Source of the DNA: Gordius sp. MW1
Lineage: Eukaryota; Nematomorpha; Gordioida; Gordea; Gordiidae
Assembly (NCBI GenBank): GCA_964036665.1
Contig: OZ038530.1
Location: 9,326,501-9,390,500, forward strand
Direction of reading: 5' to 3'
Length of the DNA stretch: 64,000 bases
This document shows positions 11,785-21,850 of this stretch, one piece after another. The notes beneath the pieces are model-generated. The model searched no databases. It was not told the DNA's origin and saw only the letters and a program-made list of their open reading frames with translations. How positions within the stretch are numbered: the stretch's first letter is position 1; each line of letters begins with the position of its first letter. Position numbers and translations under genes: made by a program.

Positions 11785-11960
11785 AACGCACTTAAGCGTT
11801 TTGTTGCCAGAAGAGGCAAACCAGCCTACTTATATTCGGATAATGCGACTACATTTATAGGGGCCAACAAGGAATTGTTTCATCTACAAACTTTGCTTAC
11901 AGGCAAAAACCAAGAAATAATAGAATCTAAATGCGCTGAAGAAGGTATAACCTGGACCTA
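11785..11960 (+). pseudogene. BEL/Pao integrase core fragment (fossil)
   Basis: About 58 residues reading FVARRGKPAYLYSDNATTF and GANKELFHLQTLL. This matches the region of a BEL/Pao integrase around its second catalytic aspartate (SDNA). It is embedded between HINE-like repeat fragments and is on the same strand as the main BEL/Pao body. It is a small piece of a broken element. Confidence 0.8.
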
Positions 11961-12260
11961 ATCGAAATTTTTTTTTTCGTTCTTGAATTGGTTAACATTG
12001 ATAATTACCCTATGCCCTCCACTACCAGGGCCTATGCCTCTACTGATATGGGTCCCTGTGCCCCTACAAAAGCCTATGCCTTTACTAATGTGGGTTTGAA
12101 TCCCGGCGAGGGTAAATTTTTTTTATTTTTTTTAAATTAATATATTCTTCTTGTTAATACCAATGATAATATGACTTTTTGACCGTGTCCTGGCTACTGA
12201 CCATTGAAAAAATGACCATTGGCCAAAGTGAGATTAAAATCGATTTTTTTTCTTGATTAT
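11961..12260 (+). repeat. HINE-like repeat fragment
   Basis: Contains GGTTAACATTGATAATTACC, the CTATGCCTCTACTGATATGG phrase twice, a tRNA-like GGTTTGAATCCCGGCGAGGG and one GACCATTGGCCAAA module. It continues the mosaic that surrounds the BEL pieces. Confidence 0.6.
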
Positions 12261-12522
12261 AATTATAGACTAGTTATTTGGCTGTCTGCTAACCATTAGA
12301 AAAGATCACCACTGGCCAAAGTGATGGTTTGTATAAATAATTAAAATCATTTTGCATTTAATATCCCCCTAGCGGCATTCTTGCCCCTTCATAAATTGCT
12401 TAGCAAATATGCTAATTTTATACGGAGTATAGATGAGTTTCCTTCCCCCTTCCCATCCCCCCTTCCCTTCTCCTCCTCCACTTCCCTCCTCCCCCTTCCC
12501 ACGAGGGCCGAAGGCCCGAGTT
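12261..12522 (-). repeat. HINE-like repeat, hairpin end
   Basis: Runs through CACCACTGGCCAAAG, a CTTCCC pyrimidine tract and the terminal hairpin GAGGGCCGAAGGCCCGAG near 12500-12520. The GGGCC/GGCCC stem marks the hairpin end of the family, here pointing right. A second element starts with the same hairpin in mirror orientation at 12737. Confidence 0.65.
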
Positions 12523-12736
12523 TAATTAATATCAATATGTATAATTGAAGAATATTCATTCAGTTAATTAAATTCCTTTTATTTTTTTAAATCTGATTGT
12601 TTTAATTTAGACGAAAATTTAAATTTGACTCGTGAAAGGTAAAATATATTAACAAACTTACATTTTAGAATTGTATTTAAATATTGTAAAGTGGTAGCTT
12701 ATTATTAATTTAAACTGCATAAATATGTATTCATAA

Positions 12737-14514
12737 AACTCGGGCCTTCGGCCCTCGTGGGAAGGGGGAGAAGGGAAGGGAAGAGGGGAAGGGAAGGGGG
12801 GACGACTCATCTGTACTTCGTATAAATGTATCATATTTGCTATGCAATTTATGGGCGAGAAAGGTGGGAAGGGGCGAGAATGCCTATAGGGGGGTATTAA
12901 ATGCCTAATGATTAATTAATTATTTATACAAATTTTCCATTATAGGCAAAATGTAATATAGGCAAAATGTAATATAGGCAAGGGTTAGGGTTAGATTTAG
13001 TGTTTGCATCTAGTTGCGTATTACATTAGTTTTTATGGCCTTTAGTGATTATGGGTCTAACAAACATTATATTATAAAAAAACACAATGTTAAGAATTTG
13101 CAGAATTGTTGGGAGAAATTTTTTGTTGAATTTGAACAATTTTTAATTAAAAAAATCAAAAATTTGGCCAATGGTCACTTTTTCTCTATTGGTCAGTACC
13201 AACAAATACTCTATAAGTCAATGATAGCCAAAAAAACGGAAAAAAAAATTTTGATGCTCACTTTGGCCAATGGTCATTTTTTTCCATTGGTCAGCAGCCA
13301 GCACACGGTAAAAGTGGATATAAATTCATAAGAGTAAAAAAAACAAAAACAAAAAATTTCGAATCACATTTTGGCCAATGGTCATTTTTTTCCATTGGTC
13401 AGCAGCCAGGACACGGTAAAAGTGGATATAAATTCATAATAGTCAAAAAAAACGAAAAAAAAGTTTTCGAATCACATTTTGGCCAATGGTCATTTTATTT
13501 TATTGGTCAGCAGCCAGCGGACGGCCAAAAAGTCATTATAGCAATGGTAGGAACAGAAACAATCATAATAGTCAAAAAAAACGAAAAAAATAATTTCGAT
13601 TCACATTTTGGCCAATGGTCATTTTTTCCATCGGTCAGGAGCCAGCGGACGGCCAAAAAGTCATAATAGCAATGGTAGTAACAGGAACAATCATAATAGT
13701 CAAAAAAAACGAAAAAATAAACTCAGATTCACATTTTGGCCAATGGTCATTTTTTTCATTGGTCAGCAGTCAACGGACGGCCAAAAAGTCTTATTATCAA
13801 TGATAGTAACAAGAACAATCATAAGAGTCAAAAAAACTCCGGGATTCTAACCCAAAAACTAGTAAATTGCATAGCAATTAAAAGTAAACAACTTTTATTT
13901 ATGTTTATTATATAACATTGGTCAGCAGCCAGCGGTCGGCCAAAAAGTCATAATAGCAATGGTAGAAACAGGAACAATCATAATAGTCAAAAAAAACGAA
14001 AAAAATAATTTCGATTCACATTTTGGCTAATGGTCATTTTTTTCATTGGTCAGCAGCCAGCGGACGGCCAAAAATTCTTATTATCAATGATAGTAACAAG
14101 AACAATCATAAGAGTCAAAAAAACTTCGGGATTCTAACCCCAAAACTAGTTAAATTGCATAGCAATTAAAAAGTAAACAACTTTTATTTATGTTTATTAT
14201 ACAACTAGTTAAATTGCATAGCATTAAATGTAAACAACTTTTATCTATGTTTATTATATAATAGATAATTTAACAAATCTTATATATAACACACCGAGGG
14301 AGATAGAGATGAGGGGTGGGGCACCTCTTATGCATTAATTTAAAAAATAACACAGCGAGGGAGATAGAGATGAGGGGTGGGGCACCTCTTTCTCATGCAT
14401 TAATTTAAAAAATCGATAACCTAATATACCCAATGCAAATAGATATGAGGGTAACGGACGGACGGACGGACGGACGGACAACAAAAAACGAGCCCATAAA
14501 TTGCATAGCAATTA
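12737..14514 (+). mobile_element. Complete HINE-like (Helentron-type) repeat with minisatellite
   Basis: One end is CTCGGGCCTTCGGCCCTCGT, a perfect GC hairpin followed by a G-rich tract. About 100 bp inside lies TTTGCTATGCAATTTATGGG. The other end near 14514 carries the inverted version, CGAGCCCATAAATTGCATAG. Such asymmetric inverted repeats, a terminal hairpin and a central tandem array match the known layout of Helentron-associated elements (DINE-1-like). The centre (13150-13860) is a tandem array of ~90-130 bp units. No protein coding is seen. A diverged second copy of most of this element lies at 39641-41071. Confidence 0.7.
13150..13860 (+). repeat. Minisatellite, ~90-130 bp units
   Basis: At least six units share TTGGCCAATGGTCATTTTTT then CCATTGGTCAGCAGCCAG, CGGACGGCCAAAAAGTC and an A-rich spacer. 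The CCAATGG ... CCATTGG pair forms a dyad in every unit. Apparent open frames across the array follow from the repeat and are not genes. Confidence 0.85.
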
Positions 14515-15470
14515 AAACAAATAAAAGTATGTAAATTTATTAAATGGTTCATTTTCAAAAGTATATATTTCAAATTAAATGTGACCCGATATTGCAGATG
14601 CTATCCTATTTATACATGTCTATAATAAATCATTCAAATAAATTTAGTAATTAAAATTTGTGGTATCAATAAGTTTCGTAAATCGCACTTGTATTTGTCG
14701 ATTAAATTTTACACACCGCCATGGGGAGGGGGGCAATAATGATTAAGGGAAGGATTAAATAACCATTTTTTTAAAATTTAGCCATAATTTGATCTAATAT
14801 TTTTTGGAGTTAGAGGGGGGTAGCTGCCCGTCCCTGCCACCCACTAGCTAGGCTCATCATGCACACAGCAATTTTCCTTACACTCGCGTTGGATGCTAAA
14901 ATTTGAAATGCGTTCGCGAGAGATTTGGGAAAAAAATTTAGAGGCTTTCGGGTCGGGTCGGGGTTTGAAAATTTTAAAATGATTTCGGGTCAGGTCGGGT
15001 TCGGGCTGAAAAATTTTAAAATGCTTTCGGGTCGAGTCGGGTTTGGATTGAAAAATTTAAAATGCTTTCGGGTCGGGCTCGAGTTAAAAATTTTAAACAA
15101 AAATTGGGTCGGGTCGGGTTCGGGTTGGAAAAAAACGACTTTGTAGTTCTCAAAAATTTAAATAAGGCAACAAATTCTGCATAGTTTTGAATTCAAAATG
15201 CAGAGTTTTTTTGCAATTTTAGTTTTTTTATTCAATTTGCCAAGTTCTTCTTATTAAATACTAAGTTTCAAATTAAATGTTTAGATTTATAATTGCTTAG
15301 AGATTGCGAATCACACAGTCAAACCACTGAATTACTAAACCTCAAAATAGATTTTAATACATAATGCTTATATACAGTTACACACCAACTATCTATGATT
15401 TTACAGTTTCCGCTAAAAATTTATTTTTTGAAAATAATTGAAATCTTTTTCCAGGAAATACCAGCTTAAG
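14515..15470. other. Spacer with MITE relics and a TCGGG-rich tract
   Basis: 14715-14865 is a scrap of the GGCTACGCCCATG MITE family. 14925-15140 is built of TCGGGTCGGG-type iterations separated by AAAATTTT. It resembles the interior of the TAGAG-type hAT MITE at 22585-22686, but clear ends are lacking. No coding is recognised. Confidence 0.45.
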
Positions 15471-15598
15471 CATCAGACGATGAAGAAGAAAAATTGGAAT
15501 TACAAAGTAAACCTAAAAAAGTTCGTTCTTACAAGGGAACACTGAAAAAATTAATTAGATATAAAAAAAAATTTGAAGCAAGAAAATACATAAATTAA
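15471..15598 (+). CDS. Candidate 3'-terminal exon, unknown protein
   Basis: After a pyrimidine-rich stretch and AG, the frame reads SDDEEEKLEL then QSKPKKVRSYKGTLKKLIRY and ends in a TAA stop at 15596-15598. An acidic block followed by a lysine/arginine-rich tail suggests the end of a nuclear protein. Entry would be in phase 1, like several other exons in this window. No upstream exon was identified, so it may be the stranded end of a transposon or host gene. Confidence 0.3.
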
Positions 15599-16097
15599 AT
15601 GTACTTTTTAAAACAAAGAAATTATTTTAAAAAAATTGAGCATATTTTAAAAAACTGAACAATTTATATTAAAACAGAGCACTTTTTTACTATAATCTGA
15701 GCTTAAAAAACGGAATATTTTTAATTAAATATCTGAACAAATTGAATTCAAAACTGAGCACAAATTACTGAGCACAATGAAAATTCACTGTGCATTTAAA
15801 TAACACCCTATAAATAATTGGGAGGGGGGTTTATGAAACTCCTTTTTACCCCCAAATTTTAATATTAGCATACACCTAATTAAGATCTTGTATAAGATAG
15901 CAGACACATCTTTTTTATAGAAATTAACCATATGAAAATATTAATTTTAATAAACTAAAAAAAGTTCTATTCCTAACCTCATTATCAATCGTCGGTTTTC
16001 TTGCTTAGATACATTTAGTACAACTTTACAAGACAAGAACCGATAGAGTCAGAGACTAGATAGACTGCTCATGCCATATGTTGCATATGGTTAATTG
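15599..16097. other. AT-rich spacer
   Basis: No gene or repeat end recognised. A GGGAGGGGGGTTTATG tract near 15820 is the only GC-rich feature. Confidence 0.4.
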
Positions 16098-16380
16098 AAG
16101 TGCTGTAAACATTCTAAAAAAAATCGAACGCGTTCGCGTTCAACGTTCATTAACAAAAATCGAACGCGTTCACGTTCGTTAAAAAAAAGGAACGCGTTCA
16201 CGTTCATGAACGCGTTCACGTTCGTTCAAAATTTTATGATAATTTTTTTAAAATTTAATTTAATATAAATAAATGTCTTATATTTTTTAATACAATAAAT
16301 AGCCATGATAAAAAATAATATTTCGACAATATAATTATAAATCAATATAACCTAAAACAGCGAATATAAAGATTATTTAT

Positions 16381-16545
16381 TTATAAAAAAAATATCTTAT
16401 TAATAATAGTTGTCTTTCCATCTGAGCAGGAACGCTTGGCAGTTAATACAGCATTAGCTATACTAAAAACCCGCTCCACAGGGGCAGATGAGGGGATTGT
16501 ATTATACGTAATCAACAAATTTGTAGGAGAAAATTTAATTATCAT
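16381..16545 (-). pseudogene. hAT transposase C-terminal dimerisation domain
   Basis: A 54-residue frame containing NTIPSSAPVERVFSIANAVL followed by TAKRS. The P-x-S-A-P-x-E-R-x-F-S signature is the core of the hATC dimerisation domain shared by hAT transposases. The stop codon lies shortly after the domain, as in whole family members. The catalytic part that should precede it is not recognisable. It sits near the left end of the element, consistent with minus-strand transcription starting near 17500. Confidence 0.75.
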
Positions 16546-17029
16546 GATGGTTCTATAAAAATAAAATACTTTTTAATAAATTATGCTATAGATGATATTA
16601 TTTTATTAAACTGATAATAGCAAAGAAATGACCTATAAAATAATATATCTAAAATCAGTGTTTGGCTGTACCACAAAAACTGTATCTAATACAATAATCT
16701 TTTGTATCTTGTAATAAGTATTTTTTGACATTTTTATTAAGAGTCTAGTATAGATTTTTTAATATTTATATTTAAAGTTTTACAAATCCCAGATACCTTA
16801 TTTTTTGCAAGAATCATATACTATTCCCTTTTAAATATATGGACAAACAAAATTAGCTCCAATAAAATTACTAGTCTCCCTTCCATATTTATGCTAAGAA
16901 TGGACTAATATTAATATTAAAGTGTCTTAAAGGTATTAAAATTTGTATCTAAGATAAATATTTATATATATTATAATATTACCATAAGGTGTCTTTTTAG
17001 ATTTGAGCTCGAGCCTCTTGATACAGATA

Positions 17030-17179
17030 TCATACTTTTTGGATAATTATTGAATTTGATCCTTTATATGAAACGAGTGAAAAACATTTTTCATATTTTG
17101 ACCGTAGCAATTTCAATTCATCTTCTGATTTTGATTCAGAATCTGAAGATGACGGCGATATAATATTATGATTGTCCAT
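17030..17179 (-). pseudogene. hAT transposase N-terminal-like small ORF
   Basis: A 49-residue frame starting MDNHNIISPSSSDSESKSED and continuing ELKLLRSKYEKCFSLVSYKG before a stop. A serine/acidic-rich start is common upstream of the zinc finger in hAT transposases. It lies on the same strand as, and upstream of, the dimerisation-domain piece in the same element. No zinc finger follows in frame. Placement inside the TIRs is the main support for calling it transposase. Confidence 0.45.
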
Positions 17180-17649
17180 ATTAACCTATAAATTAAATTA
17201 TAATTAATAATATCAAATATTAACTTTAATCTTATCTTCTTTTGCACGTTATAGTGTGTTAAAAGTATTTCGGAATCGGTAATAGGAAACAGGAAAAAGA
17301 GCTGATAAAAAATATAAGACTTTTTTGTTAAAAAATACAAACTAACATTATTTTTCAAATAAATAAAAATAAGGATTTTTAAAATTGAACGAACGTTAAA
17401 TTTGAACGCGTTCATCAATAAAAGGAACGCGTTCACGTTCAAAGTTTACAAAATAAAGAACGCCGTTCATGAACGCCTTCAAAAAATATCAAATTTTTTG
17501 AACGCGTTCATTTACAGCACTAGTTAATTGTGTGTCAAATTTTCCTCCATTTTAAAGAGGGCAACTGGTGTATTTTGACCATGTAATTTTGCCCTATAAC
17601 AATCAATTTACCTTCCTCCCTAATTTATAAATTAAAACGAACGTCAATA

Positions 17650-17830
17650 AATTAATATTATAAAAATAGCAATTAATATTGATGGCGCTCTATTATTAAA
17701 CAATTAATCGCATTTTTTACATTTTTTAATTTTTATGTATTTTTTGAATGGTATTTATTTTAAAATGTTGTTTTTGATATCTACCCAATTCAATATTTTT
17801 TTATTTACCTTTTTAAGATTATTTAATTTG
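17650..17830 (+). repeat. Dispersed repeat, also at 8035-8190
   Basis: Second copy of the repeat with GATGGCGCT, TTTTTATGTATT and TTGATATCTACCCAATT. Family unknown. Confidence 0.45.
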
Positions 17831-17934
17831 CGAAAATTACGAATTTCTATATGATCACCACTTTACAATTGCCTTTCAAAATGCTGGAAAAAAGGGTACA
17901 CATTTTGTGCGTTGATGAGCAGTCTATCTAGTCC

Positions 17935-18112
17935 AGTAATTCTTAACCGGGGGCCGTGAAAAGTTTGCCGGGGGCCGCCAAATTATGCAAAAAATTTTAG
18001 AATATAATAAAAATATTCAAAAAAGCTTTAGAAAAAATACTCACCAGGGGGGATTCGAACTCGTTGCCTTCTGTTTACAAGGCGTTCGCTAACCACTCAC
18101 ACCCTGCTGGTA
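17935..18112 (-). pseudogene. tRNA-like sequence beside a hAT-type end
   Basis: CAGTAATTCTTAACCGGGGG at about 17936 resembles the CAG..GGTTCTTAACC tip of some hAT MITEs. Just right of it, on the minus strand at 18044-18112, lies a tRNA-like stretch. It has ACCAG at the 5' side pairing with CTGGT at the 3' side, an A-box-like GAGTGGTTAGCG, CTTGTAAACAG in the anticodon region, and a good B box GAGTTCGAATCCC. Wording is closest to a threonine (TGT) tRNA, but the anticodon stem does not fold cleanly. It is probably a tRNA pseudogene or SINE head rather than a working tRNA. Confidence 0.4.
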
Positions 18113-18320
18113 ATAAAAAAACCAGATTCCTGCATGAGGATAGCATTAAAATCAATTGAACCAAGTATTAACAAATTGGTTGATAATGTTCAGCAGCAGA
18201 AATCTCATTAAATATATTTCCGAATGCATATATTTTTTATTATAAATGAATGCTTTTTATAAGTAGTCAAGAATTTTCAATCCGTTTATATAAATGTCAT
18301 TGTTTAAAGTCTGTGTATTT

Positions 18321-18533
18321 GGATTGATAGCGTAGGTAGAGGGAAATGGAACGCGATATTTCTGGCTGTAAAAGCCCATCGTCAGGGGAAAAAATAATAA
18401 AAACAAAAAAGGAGAGATGAAGGCTCAAAAAATAAAAAAATGCAGTAAAGTGAGTAAATACGGAGATATAGATACAAAAAAAAATAGAAATTACAAAACT
18501 GGTTATAGCAAGAAATTAACAATAGCGATTGAA
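18321..18533 (-). repeat. Partial copy of the element at 1-830
   Basis: Reads as the reverse complement of about 642-841, including GTAGGTAGAGGGAAATGGAA. On the minus strand it holds CCCTGACGATGG, then a small hairpin ending AGCCAGAAA, which fits the CTGANGA / stem / GAAA core of a hammerhead ribozyme. Penelope-like terminal repeats are known to carry such cores. Ribozyme stems I and III could not be confirmed. Confidence 0.5.
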
Positions 18534-18554
18534 AGGATAAACTTGGAATAGTTT

Positions 18555-19200
18555 AAATCGCTATGCAATTTATGGGCTCGTTTTTTGTTGTCCGTCCGTT
18601 GTCCGTACGTCAACCAAGTTATTTGCCCCAGCTTTTAACTTTCTGACCTGGAGGTTCGAGTTCAAGCCCAGGAGTGGACAAATTTTTTTTTTAAATTAAA
18701 TTAATATTTTGTTCTTGTTAATACCATTGATAATATGACTTTTTGGCCGTCCGCTGGTTCCTGACCAATAAAAAAATGACCATTGGCCAAATAAATCGAA
18801 TTTTTTTCCCGTTTTTGAATTGGTATGTTTGGTTAACATTGATAATTACCCTATGCCCTCCCCTACAAGGGCCTATGTCTCTACTGATATGGGTCCCTGT
18901 GCCCCTACAAAAGCCTATGCCTCTACTGATGTGGGTTCGAATCCTGGTGAGGGCAACCTCTTAATTGCTGTTTCGAATCCGGAGAGGGCAAAATTTTTAT
19001 TTCTTTTAAATTAAATTAATATTTTGTTCTTTATCATTGATATTATGACTTTTTGACCTTCCGCTGGCTCCTGACCAATAAAAAAGACCATTGGCCTAAT
19101 AAATCGAATTTTTTTTTCGCTTTGAAGTGGGTATATTAGGTTAACATTGATAATTACCCTATACCCTTTCCTACAAGGGCCTATGCCTCTACTGATATGG
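18555..19200 (+). repeat. HINE-like repeat fragment, block end
   Basis: Starts with GCTATGCAATTTATGGGCTC and GTTGTCCGTCCG. It then has the tRNA-like module (ACCAAGTTA ... GGTTCGAGTTCAAGCCCAGG), CCATTGGCCAAATAAATCGA, and the CTATGCCTCTACTGATATGG phrase. It passes directly into the gypsy/gene-fragment unit at about 19200, at the same junction as the second copy at 36817. Confidence 0.65.
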
Positions 19201-19489
19201 GATCATAAGGTAAATGGCCAGTAATTCTCGGCTGAAGGTGCTGTAGCGTGTTTGAGTTTGTGAAAGTATTTAAGCTGAGGGCTTAATTGTTCGAGCGAAG
19301 AATTTGAATTTTATTCACAAGATCGAAAATACAAAAAAACAGATGATTATACAACATAAAATATATATATCGTCAATACGTTACAATGTCGATAATTCAT
19401 TTTTTATATAATACAAGTTATGTACAAATCGCTGCAGGGAAAGGTTACAAATCCTTATTGAAAGTTTCTTTGAATAGAAGGCAAGTGGT

Positions 19490-20640
19490 AGAATATCACC
19501 GTTTAATGTTTGTTGTTGTAGAACTCCTCCTACTGCTAAATTGGAAGCATCAGTAGTGAGTGACAGGTTGCTCTTTTCGTCTAAATGAAATAGATTAGTT
19601 ATTTGTTAAGGGCTTGTTTTGCCTGAATAAATGCGTCTTTAGCTTCCTGTGCTAACTCAATTGGTCTTTTGGTATTGTCGAGGTAATCGGTTAATAGTTT
19701 GAGAAAATCTGCACATTTAGGGATAAACCTTCGCTAAAAATTTATCATGCCGATAAATCTTCACAATTGTGTCTTGAAGTTGGGGTTGGAGATTTGTCAA
19801 TGGTGTCTATTTTATCGGGCAGGTTTAACCCTTTAGACGTCACGATGTGTCCTAAGAACTCAGTTTCCTTTACGCCCCATTTACATTTTTGCATATTGAC
19901 ATTAATCCCGTTATCGAAAAGTCGTTGTATTTATTACTTGTTCAACGTGTACTTTGTGTTCTGCAAGTGAAGAACTGACGATTAATATGTCACCCAAATA
20001 GGTAAATGTATGGTCCAATCCCCTGATAGTATGGTCAACGAATCTTTGAAACGTTTGTGCTGCATTTTTTAGACCGAAAGGCATGCGTAAGAATTCGAAT
20101 AAACCGAATTGGGTTGTGATGGCGGTTTTTTGGGTACCTTCTGGTGCCATTGGGATTTGGTGATAAGCACGAATTAAATCCAGTTTAGTGAACATATTTT
20201 TACCAGCCAAAAAATCATGTATATGCGGTAGAGGGTAATGATCAGGAATTGTTTTTATATTGAGAGCCCGATAATCTCCGCATGTCTCCACTCTTTATTG
20301 TTCTTTTTGGGTGCCATGTGTAGTGGTGAAGCCCAGCTGCTATTTGAAGTTCTGATGATGCCTAAATCCATCATGTGCATGAATTCATCTTTGGCTATCT
20401 TCAGGTTTTCAGCATTCAAACACTGGGTTTGGAAAATACTGGCGGCCCTTTTGTTTCTATATGGTGTTGGGTATTATGTTTTGCTGTTGGCGTATATTCT
20501 GTAGCTTTAAACACGGCGGGGAATTTTTTTAGTAACCAAGTAAATTCCGGAGGATTTACTACCGCTAATTGGGAGTCTACTGCGATCTGTTTGACCGGTT
20601 TAATTTGTGTTTCGATCAGTTGTTTTTTTAAATATTAATT
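19490..20640 (-). pseudogene. Ty3/gypsy polymerase fragment, copy 1 (fossil)
   Basis: Minus-strand pieces show the pre-RT phrase HHIETKGPPVFSKPRRLNAE-like wording (clearer in copy 2), reverse transcriptase landmarks [33 protein letters not shown] and [20 protein letters not shown], and RNase H start wording TDASNLAVGGVLQQQ. It is a partial, broken element with several breaks. No LTRs were identified around it. Confidence 0.85.
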
Positions 20641-20898
20641 ATAAAGTTAAAATTACTTAAAAAGTCAGCTCCTTTTTATTGGGAATTTTACGTTAGCTAT
20701 TGTAAAGATCAATCCCTGGCCGACAGCTGGCCACCTTTAATAGATGACACATGCGACGCTTTTAAGTTACAATTAATAATTTTGATATTTTGTTTTATAG
20801 CCGCTCTTAGATTTTTCCAATTTTAACTCTTCGTTTTCTTAATGTTTTTATGTCAAAAATAAACAAACTAATCGAAATTTGTTTTTGAATATACCTAC

Positions 20899-21423
20899 CT
20901 TTATCACGTTCGTTCAGCATTTTGACTATAGCGCCATCTCTAATAACTCCGCAGCGGGCCCATAATTTAAACGCGACCTCAACTTTATCGACGCAATTTG
21001 GAGTTCCGCAAGGGGTTGCCAGGCTGGTGGAAATATCGTGGGCAATTTGGCCTATATCGATATCGACTAGGCAAGACGTAAGTGCGAACGTTAAGAAAGG
21101 GATCGGTTCTTGAACAACTGATGCTTTTAGATGAAACAAGTTATCATAAGTTGGATGATCTATGGTAGAGATGGGAGTTTCTAAAAGATCTAAGCCCATC
21201 TAGACTTGTCCATTTTCGGGTTTGGTCTCTTCGCTTTTCGATGAGGTTTGCGAGAATAATTTCGGGGTTTTCGTCAAATTATCATTGATTTCACCCTTTT
21301 TAATCCCCAATACGTCATCCGGCCTGTGAAGGGGTGTGTGGGGCGATAGAAAGGAGAAAATAAGCTCACTTCGGGCGTTAACGCTACTCGTTCTAGCACG
21401 AATTTCCACTAAGCTACTAGCGA
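20899..21423 (-). pseudogene. Exon of unidentified gene, copy 1
   Basis: On the minus strand the exon is bounded by a good acceptor (ACACGTTGCAG) and a strong donor (AAAG then GTAGGTAT). It is 525 nt, entering and leaving in phase 1. The product reads SLVEIRARTSSVNAR ... MGLDLLETPISTIDHPTYDN ... SCLVDIDIGQIAHDISTSLA ... VEVAFKLWARCGVIRDGAIV. The second half looks like an ordered helical protein. I do not recognise the family; it lacks gag features, so I read it as captured host coding sequence rather than part of the gypsy element. Copies 1 and 2 each appear disabled, so neither is likely to be functional. Confidence 0.5.
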
Positions 21424-21519
21424 CTGCAACGTGTAAACGTAAAATGAGCTTATTAGTTTCGTATAAAAAATTATTAAAAATCAAAGTTCTTTAACGTTTG
21501 AATAGTGCAGAGCCATAGG

Positions 21520-21665
21520 CGTAGTCCGTGTGGGAGGGGCGGCTGCACCCCTCTAAATGCAAAAATCAGTTAAAATTTAATATTAATAAGTCTAAAATTT
21601 CAAAAATTATCATTTTGCCCCTCCCTAAATCATTATTGCCCCCTTCCAATCCTGGCGACGCCCAT
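21520..21665. mobile_element. Short TIR MITE (GGCGTAG family)
   Basis: Begins CATAGGCGTAGTC and ends GGCGACGCCCATG, near-inverted tips of a ~146 bp element with a CCCCTCTAAATGC / TTGCCCCTCCC interior. The same family occurs, mostly as scraps, at 10250, 14715, 28165, 31130, 38932 and 52090. Tips resemble small hAT elements, but a clear 8-bp duplication was not confirmed. Confidence 0.55.
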
Positions 21666-21850
21666 GAAGCTTGTTTATTATAGTTTTGGATCTCGCGAAT
21701 TATTGCTATTAAACCGATACAAGGTCGAGGGCTACAACCTTACTTACTAATCCATAATTTATAAAAATTCGATAGGAGTTAAATAAATTCATTATAAATG
21801 CCGCTGGCATGCTAAAAAGGCTGTTTAAAAGCAATGGAAAGGCTAAAACT

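Larger units (their letters stand above)
16098..17522 (-). mobile_element. hAT transposon relic
   Basis: The TIRs are imperfect (AAGTGCTGTAAA left, TTTACAGCACTA right). They are flanked by a perfect 8-bp duplication GTTAATTG at 16090-16097 and 17523-17530. Both subterminal regions are packed with GAACGCGTTC palindromes, likely transposase-binding repeats. Two pieces of transposase coding remain on the minus strand: an N-terminal-like exon at 17030-17179 and the C-terminal dimerisation domain at 16381-16545. At 1425 bp it is much shorter than an autonomous hAT element, so most of the catalytic region is gone. Confidence 0.88.

Noticed and set aside
12978-12995. GGGTTAGGGTTAG, resembling a telomeric repeat
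   Set aside because: Only two units, inside a HINE-like element and copied with it at 39808; not a telomere.
13014-13850. Several overlapping open frames in the minisatellite (also in the arrays near 25943 and 39840)
   Set aside because: They repeat with the unit period (LANGHFF.. and MVIFSIG.. phrases) and reflect the tandem DNA repeat, not a protein.
13150-13860. Regularly spaced repeats suggesting a CRISPR-like array
   Set aside because: Units are 90-130 bp with degenerate spacers in a eukaryotic transposon; no cas genes or prokaryotic context.
17113-17442. 109-residue minus-strand frame
   Set aside because: Shadow of the hAT relic's AT-rich DNA; the credible coding there is the short frame at 17030-17179.
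19767-20638. Plus-strand frames opposite the gypsy fragment
   Set aside because: Antisense shadows of the reverse transcriptase on the minus strand.
20922-21113. Plus-strand frame opposite the gene exon
   Set aside because: Antisense of the exon at 20899-21423, which has proper splice sites on the minus strand.
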